DNA of 64,000 nt from Zoogloeaceae bacterium. GTDB taxonomy: Bacteria > Pseudomonadota > Gammaproteobacteria > Burkholderiales > Rhodocyclaceae. Below, piece after piece: positions 26,864 to 35,334 of the stretch (position 1 is the first letter of the stretch; each line of letters begins with the position of its first letter). The notes under the pieces were generated by a model, which saw only the letters and a list, made by a program, of their open reading frames with translations, made no database searches and was not told where the DNA came from. The position numbers and the translations under genes were made by a program. Location of the stretch: positions 62,001-126,000 of the forward strand of contig JACKMC010000008.1 in NCBI GenBank assembly GCA_024235595.1, written 5' to 3'.

Positions 26864-27208
26864 TCAGGTTTCGGCGCTCGTAGGCCTCGGCTTCAGGCTT
26901 GCCGGCAGGTCGCGCGGGGTCGGTGGCGGCGGGCTGTCGCCCTGCTCGATGCGGTAGAGCCATGCCAGCAGCTCGGCAATCGCCACATAGAGCTGGGGCG
27001 GAATTCGTGAATCGAGATCGACCTGCATCAGCAGCGACACCATCTCGGGCGATTCATGCACGAACACCCCCGCCTCGCGGGCGCGCTCGATGATCTGCCG
27101 GGCGATCAGTCCGTGGCCCTTGGCCACCACCCGCGGCGCGGCCTCGCCGGCGGTATAGGCCAGCGCTACGGCTTCGGCCTTGGCGGGGGCTTCCTCAGGT
27201 TTCGCCAT
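26864..27208 (-). CDS. FlhB-like C-terminal domain protein
   Basis: 114 residues resembling only the cytoplasmic part of the export-switch protein FlhB: AVALAYTAGEAAPRVVAKGH, then GLIARQIIERAREAGVFVHE. It has no membrane segments, and the autocleavage NPTH motif is absent. Such short FlhB homologues occur next to fliK in many proteobacteria; they are thought to take part in export substrate switching, though their role is poorly defined. It overlaps the 3' end of fliK by 14 bases, so the two are translationally coupled. The tail is Pro-rich. Confidence 0.85.
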   Translation of the reverse strand: MAKPEEAPAKAEAVALAYTAGEAAPRVVAKGHGLIARQIIERAREAGVFVHESPEMVSLLMQVDLDSRIPPQLYVAIAELLAWLYRIEQGDSPPPPTPRDLPASLKPRPTSAET

Positions 27209-28349
27209 GGTCGGCTCCCGGGGCCGTCACTTCGACCGACATGCCGGTCATCGGCACGCTCGCCTGTGCCAGGGCTTCGGCCAGTTCGGCGCGGCCGCGC
27301 CGCAGTGGCTCGGCGGCGTCCTCGTCGGCCACGAAATGCAGGCTCACGCCCGCGTCGGTGAGATGCAGCCGCGCCTCGACCGCGCCGAGCTTGGGCAGGG
27401 TCAGTCGCAGGCTCGATCGCCAGCCCGCCTGCGCGGCCTCGGGGTCTTCTCCTGCGGAGTCGCCGCTGGGGTCGTCGATGTCCCACTCCACCCGCTGCCC
27501 CGGCCACGCCATGCCCTGCCAGGCATAGTGGTTGGTTGCCAGCGCATCGAGTTGCTGGTGCACCACCGGCAGCAGTCGATCGGGAATCGGCGCCGCGGCG
27601 CGTGCCTGGGCGGCAGAGGACGCTTCGGCGCGCTGGACCGTGGCCGCTTCGCCCTCGGCGAGGGCCCCGGCCGCCTGCGGGGTCGGGCTGGTCGTGCCCG
27701 TCGCGGCGGAACTTGCCGTCGTACCTGCCGTCGCGGCGGCGCCGGTTGCCGGCGGCTGCGTGCCTGCCGCGGGACTGCGACCCTGCGGCTCACGCATCAG
27801 CGTGGCCGCGTCGGTCTCGCCCGACAGCCAGCGCGCCTGATGCGATTCATAGAACAGCCCGCTCTCCGAGATGGCCTGCTTGAGCAGCGGCGCAAGCGCC
27901 TGGCCAGCCGTGGGCGGCGCCTGCAGCAGCGGCTGGTTGGCGGCGAGGCTGGCTGGCTGCGGCGAGGGCTGTCCGGTGAGCAGGAAGCTGATCAGCTTGC
28001 CGGTCTGGCTGAGGCTGGTGCTGGCGGTGTCGGGCGCGGCCGAGGCGAGGGTGGCGATGACGGTGGACGGGGTGGCACGGGTCACCACCAGGTTCAACAC
28101 GTCACCGGCCTTGGCGCTGGTGCCCTGCAGCGAGAGGTTTACCTGCTTGCCATCGACCTGGGCGCGAAATACGCCGTTGTCGCGTGCTTCCTGCAGGGTG
28201 GCGATGATCTTCTGGCCTGGCAGGAACTCCGGCAGGTCGCCGGCGATCGGCTTGACCGCGCTGGGCGCGCCCACTTCCGGCGGCTCTCTTGAAAAGAAGC
28301 TCGCCTCGGTGAGCATGCGCAGGCGGGAGGTGAGGTCGGCAGGGATCAT
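27195..28349 (-). CDS. fliK: Flagellar hook-length control protein FliK
   Basis: 384 residues. The N-terminal and central parts are low complexity (Ala, Thr, Gly, Gln, Pro), as expected for the flexible ruler. The C-terminal globular domain (about 285-375) reads SLRLTLPKLGAVEARLHLTD, then VSLHFVADEDAAEPLRRGRA and ALAQASVPMTGMSVEV, the Flg_hook pattern. FliK is exported during hook growth and triggers the FlhB switch. Its overlap with the FlhB-like gene supports the assignment. The family is fast-evolving, so recognition rests on the C-terminus and context. Confidence 0.82.
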   Translation of the reverse strand: MIPADLTSRLRMLTEASFFSREPPEVGAPSAVKPIAGDLPEFLPGQKIIATLQEARDNGVFRAQVDGKQVNLSLQGTSAKAGDVLNLVVTRATPSTVIATLASAAPDTASTSLSQTGKLISFLLTGQPSPQPASLAANQPLLQAPPTAGQALAPLLKQAISESGLFYESHQARWLSGETDAATLMREPQGRSPAAGTQPPATGAAATAGTTASSAATGTTSPTPQAAGALAEGEAATVQRAEASSAAQARAAAPIPDRLLPVVHQQLDALATNHYAWQGMAWPGQRVEWDIDDPSGDSAGEDPEAAQAGWRSSLRLTLPKLGAVEARLHLTDAGVSLHFVADEDAAEPLRRGRAELAEALAQASVPMTGMSVEVTAPGADHGET

Positions 28350-28395
28350 GGTTCGGCGTGTCCTTCAATGCATGACAACGCCCAGCCCCGCGGGT

Positions 28396-28731
28396 TCAGG
28401 GCTTCATTGCCCCGTAGGCGGCGCGCATGTTGCGGCTGCGGGGGTCGGTGAACAGCATCTTGCGGGCGCTGGCGAGCCAGGGCTCGAGCTCGGCGCGCAC
28501 CGCCTTGTCGTCCTCGAGCATGGCGGCAATCAACTGCGCCTTGCGGCGCAGCCCCGCTTCGTCCACGTCACCGGCTTGCCGGCCCGCAGGCTCCAGTGCG
28601 GCGAGGCGTTCGCGCAGGCCCGCCTGCCGCTGCTGTAGATCGGTGAGTCGGGGCCAGTCGTTGGCGCGGGCGGCTTCGACCATTGCGGCCGACAGGCTTG
28701 CCATCGCTTCGACGAGTTGCAGGCTGTTCAT
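28396..28731 (-). CDS. fliT: FliT-like flagellar chaperone
   Basis: 111 residues, all helical by composition, with the arrangement MNSLQLVEAMASLSAAMVEA, then DWPRLTDLQQRQAGLRERL. The position directly after fliS and fliD is that of fliT, whose product keeps the filament cap FliD unfolded for export and, in enterics, restrains FlhDC. Sequence conservation in this family is low, so the call depends mainly on size, helix content and gene order. The start is ten bases after fliS. Confidence 0.7.
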   Translation of the reverse strand: MNSLQLVEAMASLSAAMVEAARANDWPRLTDLQQRQAGLRERLAALEPAGRQAGDVDEAGLRRKAQLIAAMLEDDKAVRAELEPWLASARKMLFTDPRSRNMRAAYGAMKP

Positions 28732-28741
28732 GGGGCTCTCC

Positions 28742-29149
28742 TCAGGCAGCGCTGGCCGCCTTGCCGTCGATCTGCGCCCAGGCCTCGCGCAGCTCGCGCA
28801 GCAGCCCGGCCACTTCGTCGAGCGCCGGGCGGCTGTTGTGCAGGTTGGCGTGCAGCAGACGCTCGGCCATGTAGTCGTACAGTGCGGCGAGCCGCTCGGA
28901 GAGTTCGCCGCCGGCCTCCATGTCGAGGCTCACCTTGAGGCCATTGACGATGATCTCGATCGCCTTGGAAATCGAGTTGCCCTTGGTGGGGACATCCTTG
29001 CTCTCGAGTGCCACGGCGGCCGTGCCGATGGCGACCAGGGCGCCATCGAAGAGCATGAGGATGAGCTTGTGGGGGTCGGCGCTGGCAACGGCGGTCTCGT
29101 TGCCGATGCGGGCGTAGGCTGCAGCGCGTCCCAAATGTGTGCCAAACAT
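28742..29149 (-). CDS. fliS: Flagellin export chaperone FliS
   Basis: 135 residues. It begins MFGTHLGRAAAYARIGNETA, with the FliS motif ASADPHKLILMLFDGALVAI. Then come helices ISKAIEIIVNGLKVSLDMEA and GGELSERLAALYDYMAERLL. FliS binds the C-terminal helix of flagellin in the cytoplasm, preventing early polymerisation and guiding it to the export gate. It follows fliD by 14 bases, and fliC is 2 kb upstream on the same strand. Confidence 0.95.
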   Translation of the reverse strand: MFGTHLGRAAAYARIGNETAVASADPHKLILMLFDGALVAIGTAAVALESKDVPTKGNSISKAIEIIVNGLKVSLDMEAGGELSERLAALYDYMAERLLHANLHNSRPALDEVAGLLRELREAWAQIDGKAASAA

Positions 29150-29163
29150 TGCGTGGAGGCTCC

Positions 29164-30561
29164 TTAGTTGTTGCTGTTGGCTGCGCCGGGCAGGTTGGCG
29201 AGTTGTTGGGTGAGATAGTCGCTGGTCAGGGTGTAGCCCGAGATCAGGGTGTCGAGGGCGGTGAATTGCGCCGTATAGCGCGCCTCGATCAGGGTCAGCC
29301 GGGCGTTGAGTCGCTCGCGCTGGCTGTCGATGGACTTGATCGAGGTGTTGATGCCGTCGGTGCGGCCCGCGATCATGCCGTCACTGGCGATATAGCCGTC
29401 GATGCGCTCCGAGAGCAGCGTCGCAAAGCCATCGACCGTGCCGCTGCCGGCGAAGAAGGCGCCCACGTCGAGCTCCGGGTCGGCGAGTGCTGCGCTGAGC
29501 TTGGTGCTGTTGACCTCGAGCGTGCCGGTGCTGGTGAATGAAACGCCGATGTCGGACAGCCGCTGCGCACCGCCGAGGCCCGATATGGCGTTACCGAGCA
29601 TGGTGCGCAATTGCGACTGGATCGAGCGCGCCGTCGAATCCCCGTTGAGGCTCGCGGCCGTCTGAGTAGTCGCGTTGTAGGCGGTGAGGCTCTTGATCGT
29701 GGTGTTGAGATTGTTGTAGGCGCTCACGAAGGCATTGATCGCCGTGGTCGCGCCGCTCCTGTCGTCGGTGATGGTGAGCGTCGAAGCATTGCCGACGTCC
29801 TGCTTGTTGAGGGTCAGCGTGACGCCGTCGATCACGTCGTCGACGGTATTGCTCGAGCGACTCACGACGATGCCATCCACATCGAGCTGTGCGTCCTGCG
29901 CACTGGCGAGGCTGTAGACGGGATCGGTCGACACGCCGCTGGCGGTGGGGTCGACGCTGAGCCCGGTCGTTCCGGTAATCTCGAAGGCCTGCTCGGCGCC
30001 GGTGGCGTTGCCCTTGATCACGAGCTGCTTGACGGTGCCATTGTTTATCACCGACGCGGTTACGCCGAGGTTGCCGCCGTTGATCGCATCGCGGAATTCC
30101 TCGAGGCTGCCGCCGGCAAAGCTCAGCGTCTTGGCGGCCTCGCTGCCCGCGGCAAAGACCCCGCCCGTGACCTTGCCGAAGGTGATCGTGAGATCGCCCG
30201 CGCCGGGTGTGAATTCGGTCGATGCGCTGGTGGCGACGCGTTGTTCCTTGGCCAGCGCGAGCACTTCGACCGAGTAGCTGCCGGCCGTGGCCGAGGCGCT
30301 CGAGGTGGCAGAAAACGGCGCATCGGAGGCAACGCTTGCCTTGGTGGCGGTAAATTTTGCCGCATCGGTGAGCGTCTCTGCCGCGCTCTGCAGCGTTGAG
30401 AGCACCGACTTGAGCTGACCGAAGGCGGACAGTTTCGCCTGGTAGCTCGCTTCCTTGGTGGAAAGTGCGGTCAGCGGTTGCTGTTCGATCGTCATCAACT
30501 GACTGATCAGGCTCGAAATGTCCAGCCCCGAGCCGATGCCGCTTGCGGTGAGTCCTGCCAT
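29164..30561 (-). CDS. fliD: Filament cap protein FliD (HAP2)
   Basis: 465 residues. It starts MAGLTASGIGSGLDISSLIS, then QLMTIEQQPLTAL, the FliD N-terminal signature. The FliD_N and FliD_C domains follow; the C-terminal part reads QRLSDIGVSFTSTGTLEVNS, then TKLSAALADPELDVGAFF. It ends with a coiled coil RERLNARLTLIEARYTAQFT. FliD forms the pentameric cap under which flagellin folds. The exposed central region is Thr/Ser/Ala-rich and probably the variable surface. fliS and fliT lie directly downstream. Confidence 0.95.
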   Translation of the reverse strand: MAGLTASGIGSGLDISSLISQLMTIEQQPLTALSTKEASYQAKLSAFGQLKSVLSTLQSAAETLTDAAKFTATKASVASDAPFSATSSASATAGSYSVEVLALAKEQRVATSASTEFTPGAGDLTITFGKVTGGVFAAGSEAAKTLSFAGGSLEEFRDAINGGNLGVTASVINNGTVKQLVIKGNATGAEQAFEITGTTGLSVDPTASGVSTDPVYSLASAQDAQLDVDGIVVSRSSNTVDDVIDGVTLTLNKQDVGNASTLTITDDRSGATTAINAFVSAYNNLNTTIKSLTAYNATTQTAASLNGDSTARSIQSQLRTMLGNAISGLGGAQRLSDIGVSFTSTGTLEVNSTKLSAALADPELDVGAFFAGSGTVDGFATLLSERIDGYIASDGMIAGRTDGINTSIKSIDSQRERLNARLTLIEARYTAQFTALDTLISGYTLTSDYLTQQLANLPGAANSNN

Positions 30562-30619
30562 GATGCGTCTCCTCGGTTAGGCTGCCGCATGTCTCGCGGC
30601 GCCCGCGTGTCGAGGCTTT

Positions 30620-30997
30620 TCAGGCCTCCTGCTTGACCAGCAGACCCTGCAGTTTGCCCAGCGCCTTGGAGATCGCGAGGATCTCTTCGCTTGGAATCTG
30701 CTTGATCACTTCGTCGGTCGATGCGTCGACGATCTTGATCACGGTCTTGCCAGTGTCGCTGTCAAGCGAGAAAAGCAGGTTCTGTGCCACCGGCTTCAGC
30801 GCTTCGCGCACTTCGTCGAGGGCCTGGTTGATCTGCTCGGCGGAAGGCGGTGCCACAGGTGCGGCCAGCTGCGGGGCTTCGGCATCCTTGGTGTCGCTGG
30901 CGGCTTCGGCGGACTGGGCCCGTGTCGCTGGACCCCCTGCCAGGCTGGAGATGTCCGTCGGCGGCGGCAGGTTCGATGCAACTGACTGGATGGCCAT
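30620..30997 (-). CDS. flaG: FlaG protein
   Basis: 125 residues. A disordered Ala/Pro-rich N-terminal half is followed by the conserved FlaG domain: NLLFSLDSDTGKTVIKIVDA, then STDEVIKQIPSEEILAISKA. FlaG proteins influence filament length in polar-flagellate bacteria, and their genes usually sit between flagellin and fliD, exactly as here. The biochemical role is not established. There are 58 bases to fliD and 77 bases from the fliC stop; the latter gap contains a strong hairpin. Confidence 0.92.
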   Translation of the reverse strand: MAIQSVASNLPPPTDISSLAGGPATRAQSAEAASDTKDAEAPQLAAPVAPPSAEQINQALDEVREALKPVAQNLLFSLDSDTGKTVIKIVDASTDEVIKQIPSEEILAISKALGKLQGLLVKQEA

Positions 30998-31015
30998 GAT
31001 TGATTCCCTCTTCTG

Positions 31016-31058
31016 GGACCGGCGGCGCGAGGCCCTAAAGCCGCGCGCCGCTGGGTCC
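31016..31058. repeat. GC hairpin between fliC and flaG
   Basis: Outer arms GGACC (31016-31020) and GGTCC (31054-31058), and inner arms GGCGCG (31024-31029) and CGCGCC (31044-31049), enclose a 14-base loop with GGCCCTAAAG. No T-run follows on the minus strand. It may protect the fliC message or reduce read-through into flaG. Confidence 0.55.
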
Positions 31059-31074
31059 GACGGCTAAGTGGGGC

Positions 31075-32223
31075 TTACTGCAAGAGGCTCAGCACGTTCT
31101 GCGGCAACGCGTTCGCCTGGGCAAGCATCGCGGTACCGGCCTGCTGCAGGATCTGGCTGCGCGACAGGTTGGCCGTTTCCGAAGCGAAATCGGCATCCTG
31201 GATCCGGCCGCGGGAAGCGGACAGGTTCTCTGAAGCAGTCTGAAGGTTGGCAACAGTCGAACTGAAGCGGTTCTGGATCGCACCCAGGTTGGCGCGCGAG
31301 GTATTGACCGACTTCAGCGCGTTGTCAATCTGGGTGATCGTCTCCTGAGCGTTGGTGAAAGACGAGACGGTCAGACCGCCAATGCCCGTGGTGGTGGTGG
31401 TGGTTCCCGTGGCCGCGTTGTCGAAGCCCGCTATCGTTGCATCGTCCGTTCCACCCGAGATCGCGAAGGCGGCGCTCGATGTCAAGGTCATTTGGCCCGA
31501 AACGGAATCGTAGGATGCACCAACGCCAGTAGTGGCCGATACCCGGTTGATTGCCTCGGTCAGTTGCCCCGCGCGCTCCTGAGCGTTGGCTGCACCCGCA
31601 ATTGCGCCAATGCTGGTGCCGTTGATCATTACATCTCCGTCCGCGATCGCAGTTGCAAATCCGGTTATGGTAGAGACTGCAACTGCATCGGTCGTCCGCG
31701 ACAGGGTCCCGCCGAGTGAAGCGGTCTGCGCGTTGGCAATCGAGGAAATGTTGATCGTTTCGCCTGCATTTGCGCCGATCTGGAACGCGACGCCGGAGAA
31801 GCTGCCGTCGAGCAGTTTCGTTCCGTTGAAGGAAGTCTGCTCGGCAACCCGCTGAATTTCGCTCTGAAGTTGCAATACTTCAGCTTGCAGCGCGTCGCGG
31901 TCTTCTTGCGAGTTGGTTCCGTTGGAGGCCTGCACCGCCAGCTCGCGAATCCGCTGCAGGTTGTTGCCCACTTCACTCAGCGCACCTTCAGCCGTCTGTG
32001 CGAGGGAAATGCCATCGTTGGCATTGCGGGTCGCCTGATTCAGGCCATTGATCTGCGAGGTCATGCGCTCGGAAATGGCGAGACCGGCTGCATCGTCCTT
32101 GGCGCTGTTGATGCGAAGGCCGGAAGAGAGGCGCTCAAGCGAAGTCGCCAGCGAGGACTGGGAGCTGTTCAGGTTACGTTGCGCGTTGAGGGAAGCAACG
32201 TTAGTATTGATCGTCTGTGCCAT
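31075..32223 (-). CDS. fliC: Flagellin FliC
   Basis: 382 residues from the ATG at 32223, eight bases after AAGGAG (an in-frame TTG lies six bases further up). Both conserved ends are present. The N-terminus is MAQTINTNVASLNAQRNLNS, then RLSSGLRINSAKDDAAGLAI. The C-terminus is DADFASETANLSRSQILQQA, then GTAMLAQANALPQNVLSLLQ. The central D2/D3 portion (about 160-290) is variable, of lower GC, and contains a run of ACC (Thr) codons near 31390-31410. A single flagellin gene is seen. A sigma-28 promoter lies 100 bases upstream. Confidence 0.97.
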   Translation of the reverse strand: MAQTINTNVASLNAQRNLNSSQSSLATSLERLSSGLRINSAKDDAAGLAISERMTSQINGLNQATRNANDGISLAQTAEGALSEVGNNLQRIRELAVQASNGTNSQEDRDALQAEVLQLQSEIQRVAEQTSFNGTKLLDGSFSGVAFQIGANAGETINISSIANAQTASLGGTLSRTTDAVAVSTITGFATAIADGDVMINGTSIGAIAGAANAQERAGQLTEAINRVSATTGVGASYDSVSGQMTLTSSAAFAISGGTDDATIAGFDNAATGTTTTTTGIGGLTVSSFTNAQETITQIDNALKSVNTSRANLGAIQNRFSSTVANLQTASENLSASRGRIQDADFASETANLSRSQILQQAGTAMLAQANALPQNVLSLLQ

Positions 32224-32321
32224 TTTCAATTCTCCTTACGAGAGATCAGTTTCCGACAGCTGCAGCCCCTGAGAAGATTTGGCGATCCGCTTGGGCATTG
32301 ATGTTGCAGCCGTTGAGATGA

Positions 32322-32348
32322 TTTACGGAGTAGGCAGGAAAAACTTTA
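32322..32348 (-). promoter_or_regulatory. Sigma-28 (FliA) promoter of fliC
   Basis: On the minus strand: TAAAGTTT (complement of 32341-32348), 11 bases, TCCGTAAA (complement of 32322-32329). The -35 octamer and the spacing match the consensus TAAAGTTT-N11-GCCGATAA exactly; the -10 octamer matches at five of eight positions. It lies 99 bases upstream of the fliC start, giving a leader of about 90 bases. Confidence 0.82.
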
Positions 32349-32350
32349 GA

Positions 32351-32374
32351 GCGAGGCGCTTGCCTCGCTTTTTT
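32351..32374 (+). terminator. Strong rho-independent terminator, plus strand
   Basis: GCGAGGC, loop GCTT, GCCTCGC, then TTTTTT. A perfect seven-pair stem with a T-run, read on the plus strand. No plus-strand gene ends here; it abuts the fliC promoter on the other strand. It may stop an antisense transcript or serve as an insulator. Confidence 0.75.
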
Positions 32375-32794
32375 CATGCCCGAACGGTTTTCGTGAACGT
32401 TTTTTCGGGCAAACGATTGCCGTGCATGGGTTTGCAGCGAGATGGTGTCCTTCGCCTTCAGGGGCGCTGCCCTGCGGGCGGATGGCTCGTACAAAAATCA
32501 TCTGCTGGTGATACGTCCTGAAACACTTGCGAAGGCCCATGCAGACCAGTCGGCTGGAGGCGGGCGAGCACCCGGGAACGCCGCGTGGCGGGGGAGCCGC
32601 GTTCGAATGCGACCGCCCGGTGTGCTTGCCCATGAGCGCGGCGCCATGTTGCTGCAATCGCTGCGCCGGGCACCGGCCGGTGCCGGTGCAACGCACATGG
32701 GATGTCGATCGCGGCAACGACGAAGCGGGCGCGCGGCCGGCCACGCTTCGGCTGAAGCCGGTTGGCGGCAGGGGGGAGGAGCCGAAGTGCGGGC
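32375..32794. other. Intergenic region upstream of fliC, no gene seen
   Basis: 420 bases between the terminator and the HAD phosphatase gene. It contains an inverted repeat, GCCCGAA (32378-32384) with TTCGGGC (32404-32410). The remaining sequence has short open frames on both strands with no ribosome-binding site or recognisable motif. Confidence 0.45.
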
Positions 32795-33442
32795 TCAGAG
32801 CATCGCCGCGAGGGCCGCGGGGTTCTTGGCCATGCGCCAGTCGGGGCGCAGCTCTGCGGCGGTGAGCGCGCCATATCCCCAGGTCGCGGCAATGAAGGGC
32901 AGGGCGTTGGCTTCGGCCGAGCTGCCGTCTTCTTCGCGGTCGCCGATGTAGAGCGCGTCACCGAGCGGGATCTGCCGGTCCTCGAGCAGGCGCCTGATCA
33001 TCGCGGCCTTGTCCTTCAGGCGCGGTTCGAACAGATCCAGGGCATAGACGTTCTCGAACAGCCCGGCCCAGCCGAGGTGCCGGAGGATCAGCCTGGTGGG
33101 GTGGATGCGCTTGTTGGTGGCGATGTGCAGGGTGCGGCCGCGGGCGGCGAGGCCGGCGAGCATTTCACCGACGCCCTCGTAGGCGCGGGTCTCGAGCAGG
33201 CCGGTGCTGTCATAGCTGGCCTTGAAGGCGGCGGCGAGGCGCTCGGTGGTGGCCGCTTCGGTGCTGCCGCTCAGCAGCTGCAGCGTTTCAAGCAGCGGTG
33301 GCCCGATCACCGACTCGTCGATGGGCACCGCAGGCGTGATGCCGGTGGTGGCGAAGGCCTCGCGGAAGCTGGCGAGGATGGCTGGGGCGGAGTCGATCAG
33401 GGTGCCGTCGAGATCGAAGATGAGGTGTTGATAGCGTGACAT
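32795..33442 (-). CDS. HAD-family hydrolase, phosphoglycolate phosphatase-like
   Basis: 215 residues from the ATG at 33442. All HAD motifs are present: motif I HLIFDLDGTLIDSAP with the nucleophile Asp, motif II in LHIATNKR, the Lys of motif III in RLKDKAAM, and motif IV YIGDREEDGSSAEAN. The helical cap after motif I places it in the Gph/PGMB subclass. It likely dephosphorylates a small phosphorylated metabolite; phosphoglycolate is possible, but the substrate cannot be fixed from sequence. It sits 70 bases downstream of the diguanylate cyclase gene on the same strand. Confidence 0.88.
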   Translation of the reverse strand: MSRYQHLIFDLDGTLIDSAPAILASFREAFATTGITPAVPIDESVIGPPLLETLQLLSGSTEAATTERLAAAFKASYDSTGLLETRAYEGVGEMLAGLAARGRTLHIATNKRIHPTRLILRHLGWAGLFENVYALDLFEPRLKDKAAMIRRLLEDRQIPLGDALYIGDREEDGSSAEANALPFIAATWGYGALTAAELRPDWRMAKNPAALAAML

Positions 33443-33512
33443 GGGGCGACCTGCAGTGCTGGAGGCGGCATTGTCACGCCATTGCCGCGGCGGGTCGAGT
33501 GTGGCGCGGAGC

Positions 33513-35270
33513 CTATGCAGTGAAAACGCGATTCTTGCCGGCGCGCTTGGCGGCATACATGGCACGGTCGGCGCGGTCGATGGCCGCGGCGGCTTCTTCG
33601 TCGTCCTTGAGCCGTGTGATGCCGGCGCTGAAGGTGATCAGCAGGCGCTGGTTGTTGGCCAGGAAGTAGCGCTTGGTGAGCTCGCGCTGCAGTCGGGTGA
33701 GCGTGGCGTTGGCGCTGTCGACGTCGGTATCGGGCAGCACGATGAGGAACTCCTCGCCGCCGTAGCGTCCCACGCAGTCCTGCGGACGCAGGCTGCTGCG
33801 GACCACTTCCGAGAGGTGGCGCAGCGCATCGTCACCGGTCTTGTGGCCGAAGGTGTCGTTGAGGTTCTTGAAATTGTCCACGTCGAGCAGCGCCAGCGAG
33901 AGCGGCGTGCCGCGACGGCGTGCGCGGGCGATCTCGCGCGCCAGCGCTTCGTCGAGGCCCTTGCGGTTGAGCGTGCCGGTGAGCGGGTCGTGGCGGACCA
34001 GCTCGCTGGCGGCATCGAGGTCGCGTTGCAGACGCGAGATCTCGCCGTTGGCGCGGTCGACCTCGGCGCGCAATTCACCGAGCTCCTCGCGCGAGCGCTG
34101 GGTGCTCTGCTGGGTGGCGCGGGTCTCGCGCAGGATGTCCTCGACCACGTCCGAGAGTTGTGTGATGTCGTCGGCCTCGCCGATGCGCTTGGCACAGGTT
34201 TCGAGTTTGTCGTGATAGTCACCGGTTTCTTCGCTGAAGGCGGCGAGCCGGTCCACGAAGCCGGCGAGCATGAGTTTGAGGCGTTGCTGGGCGTCGGAGA
34301 GCTCGCGCTTGAGATGGCTCTGCTTTTCGATCACGTCGCGCAGGCGGCGCTCCACGGCGTCGAGCGCGCGGATGTCGAGCGGGCCGGCGAAGGTGTCGCG
34401 AATCACGCTCAACTGGCCGTGCAGCCAGCGATCGTCCTGTACCAGGTCGCTGATGTTCTGGAGCACCAGTTGCAGCAGGCTCACCAGGCCGTGACGCACT
34501 GCGCGCTGGTCTTCACCCACCCACTCGAGGCGCAGGGTGAGGGTTTCGAGGCGCTGGCGGGTTTCGTCATTTTGCAGATCCGTGGGGTTGGCTCGAACGG
34601 TGCTGGCGAACTGGTGGACTTCGGCGACCAGTTCGGGGAGTTCGAGTATCAGCGGTTCGACACCTGCTTCGAGCACTCGCGCCAGCAGTGCGGCGAGCGG
34701 AATGCGCGGATCGGTGTCGCCCGCGCTTGCCACGCCGATTTCGTTCGGCGCGGCTGCGACGGGCGGGGTGGCGGTACTCTCGTGGTTGCCGTTACGTTGC
34801 TGGGTCCAGTTCTTGAGCAGGCCCGTGAGGCGCTGGAAGAGCAGGGTGTTGTCGCCCGATCCGGATGCCACATGCAGCAGGGCCTCGCGTTTACGTGCGG
34901 TGGTGAGGCCCTGGTGAGGCCGTTCGAATTCGGTCAGGATCTCGCGCAGCAGGGGGCCGAGCTCGGGATGGCCGGCGGCCGATGCCTGGGCCATTTCCAC
35001 CACGGCCTTGCGAAGCGCCGACCAGTCGGAAGCAGCGACCGCGTGTTCGAAGCCGCGCGCGAGGCGGGCGGCTTCGGGGCTGGTGCGCGGGAGCGCGACC
35101 GCGATCGACTTGAGGTTGCGCGTCGGAAAGCGCTCGTCCGCAGGTGCGCCGGCGATCTCGTGATAGAGCATCTCGAAATTGTCCGGAGTCGGCGTGATTC
35201 TGCGCATGGCAAGGCGACGCAGGGCCTCTCGGGCAATTTCGGAAGGACTTTGCTTGTGGTCGTCCGTCAT
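33513..35270 (-). CDS. Diguanylate cyclase (GGDEF domain) with long helical N-terminus
   Basis: 585 residues. The C-terminal ~165 residues are a GGDEF domain with active-site motif YGGEEFLIVL and an RPQD inhibitory (I-site, RxxD) motif just upstream, so it should make c-di-GMP and be feedback-inhibited. There is no EAL domain. The first ~400 residues have no transmembrane segment and consist of predicted helices and coiled coil (ELSDAQQRLKLMLAGFVDRL, then TRATQQSTQRSREELGELRA). The beginning PTPDNFEMLYHEIAG is a signature of a family of soluble cyclases with an unknown input. Output may feed the YcgR-type protein in the same window. Confidence 0.92.
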   Translation of the reverse strand: MTDDHKQSPSEIAREALRRLAMRRITPTPDNFEMLYHEIAGAPADERFPTRNLKSIAVALPRTSPEAARLARGFEHAVAASDWSALRKAVVEMAQASAAGHPELGPLLREILTEFERPHQGLTTARKREALLHVASGSGDNTLLFQRLTGLLKNWTQQRNGNHESTATPPVAAAPNEIGVASAGDTDPRIPLAALLARVLEAGVEPLILELPELVAEVHQFASTVRANPTDLQNDETRQRLETLTLRLEWVGEDQRAVRHGLVSLLQLVLQNISDLVQDDRWLHGQLSVIRDTFAGPLDIRALDAVERRLRDVIEKQSHLKRELSDAQQRLKLMLAGFVDRLAAFSEETGDYHDKLETCAKRIGEADDITQLSDVVEDILRETRATQQSTQRSREELGELRAEVDRANGEISRLQRDLDAASELVRHDPLTGTLNRKGLDEALAREIARARRRGTPLSLALLDVDNFKNLNDTFGHKTGDDALRHLSEVVRSSLRPQDCVGRYGGEEFLIVLPDTDVDSANATLTRLQRELTKRYFLANNQRLLITFSAGITRLKDDEEAAAAIDRADRAMYAAKRAGKNRVFTA

Positions 35271-35334
35271 GATGCGCTGTCGGGATGGGGTGACCTGCAG
35301 CTACGGCAGATGCGCCCGAAACTTGAGCCCGGCG

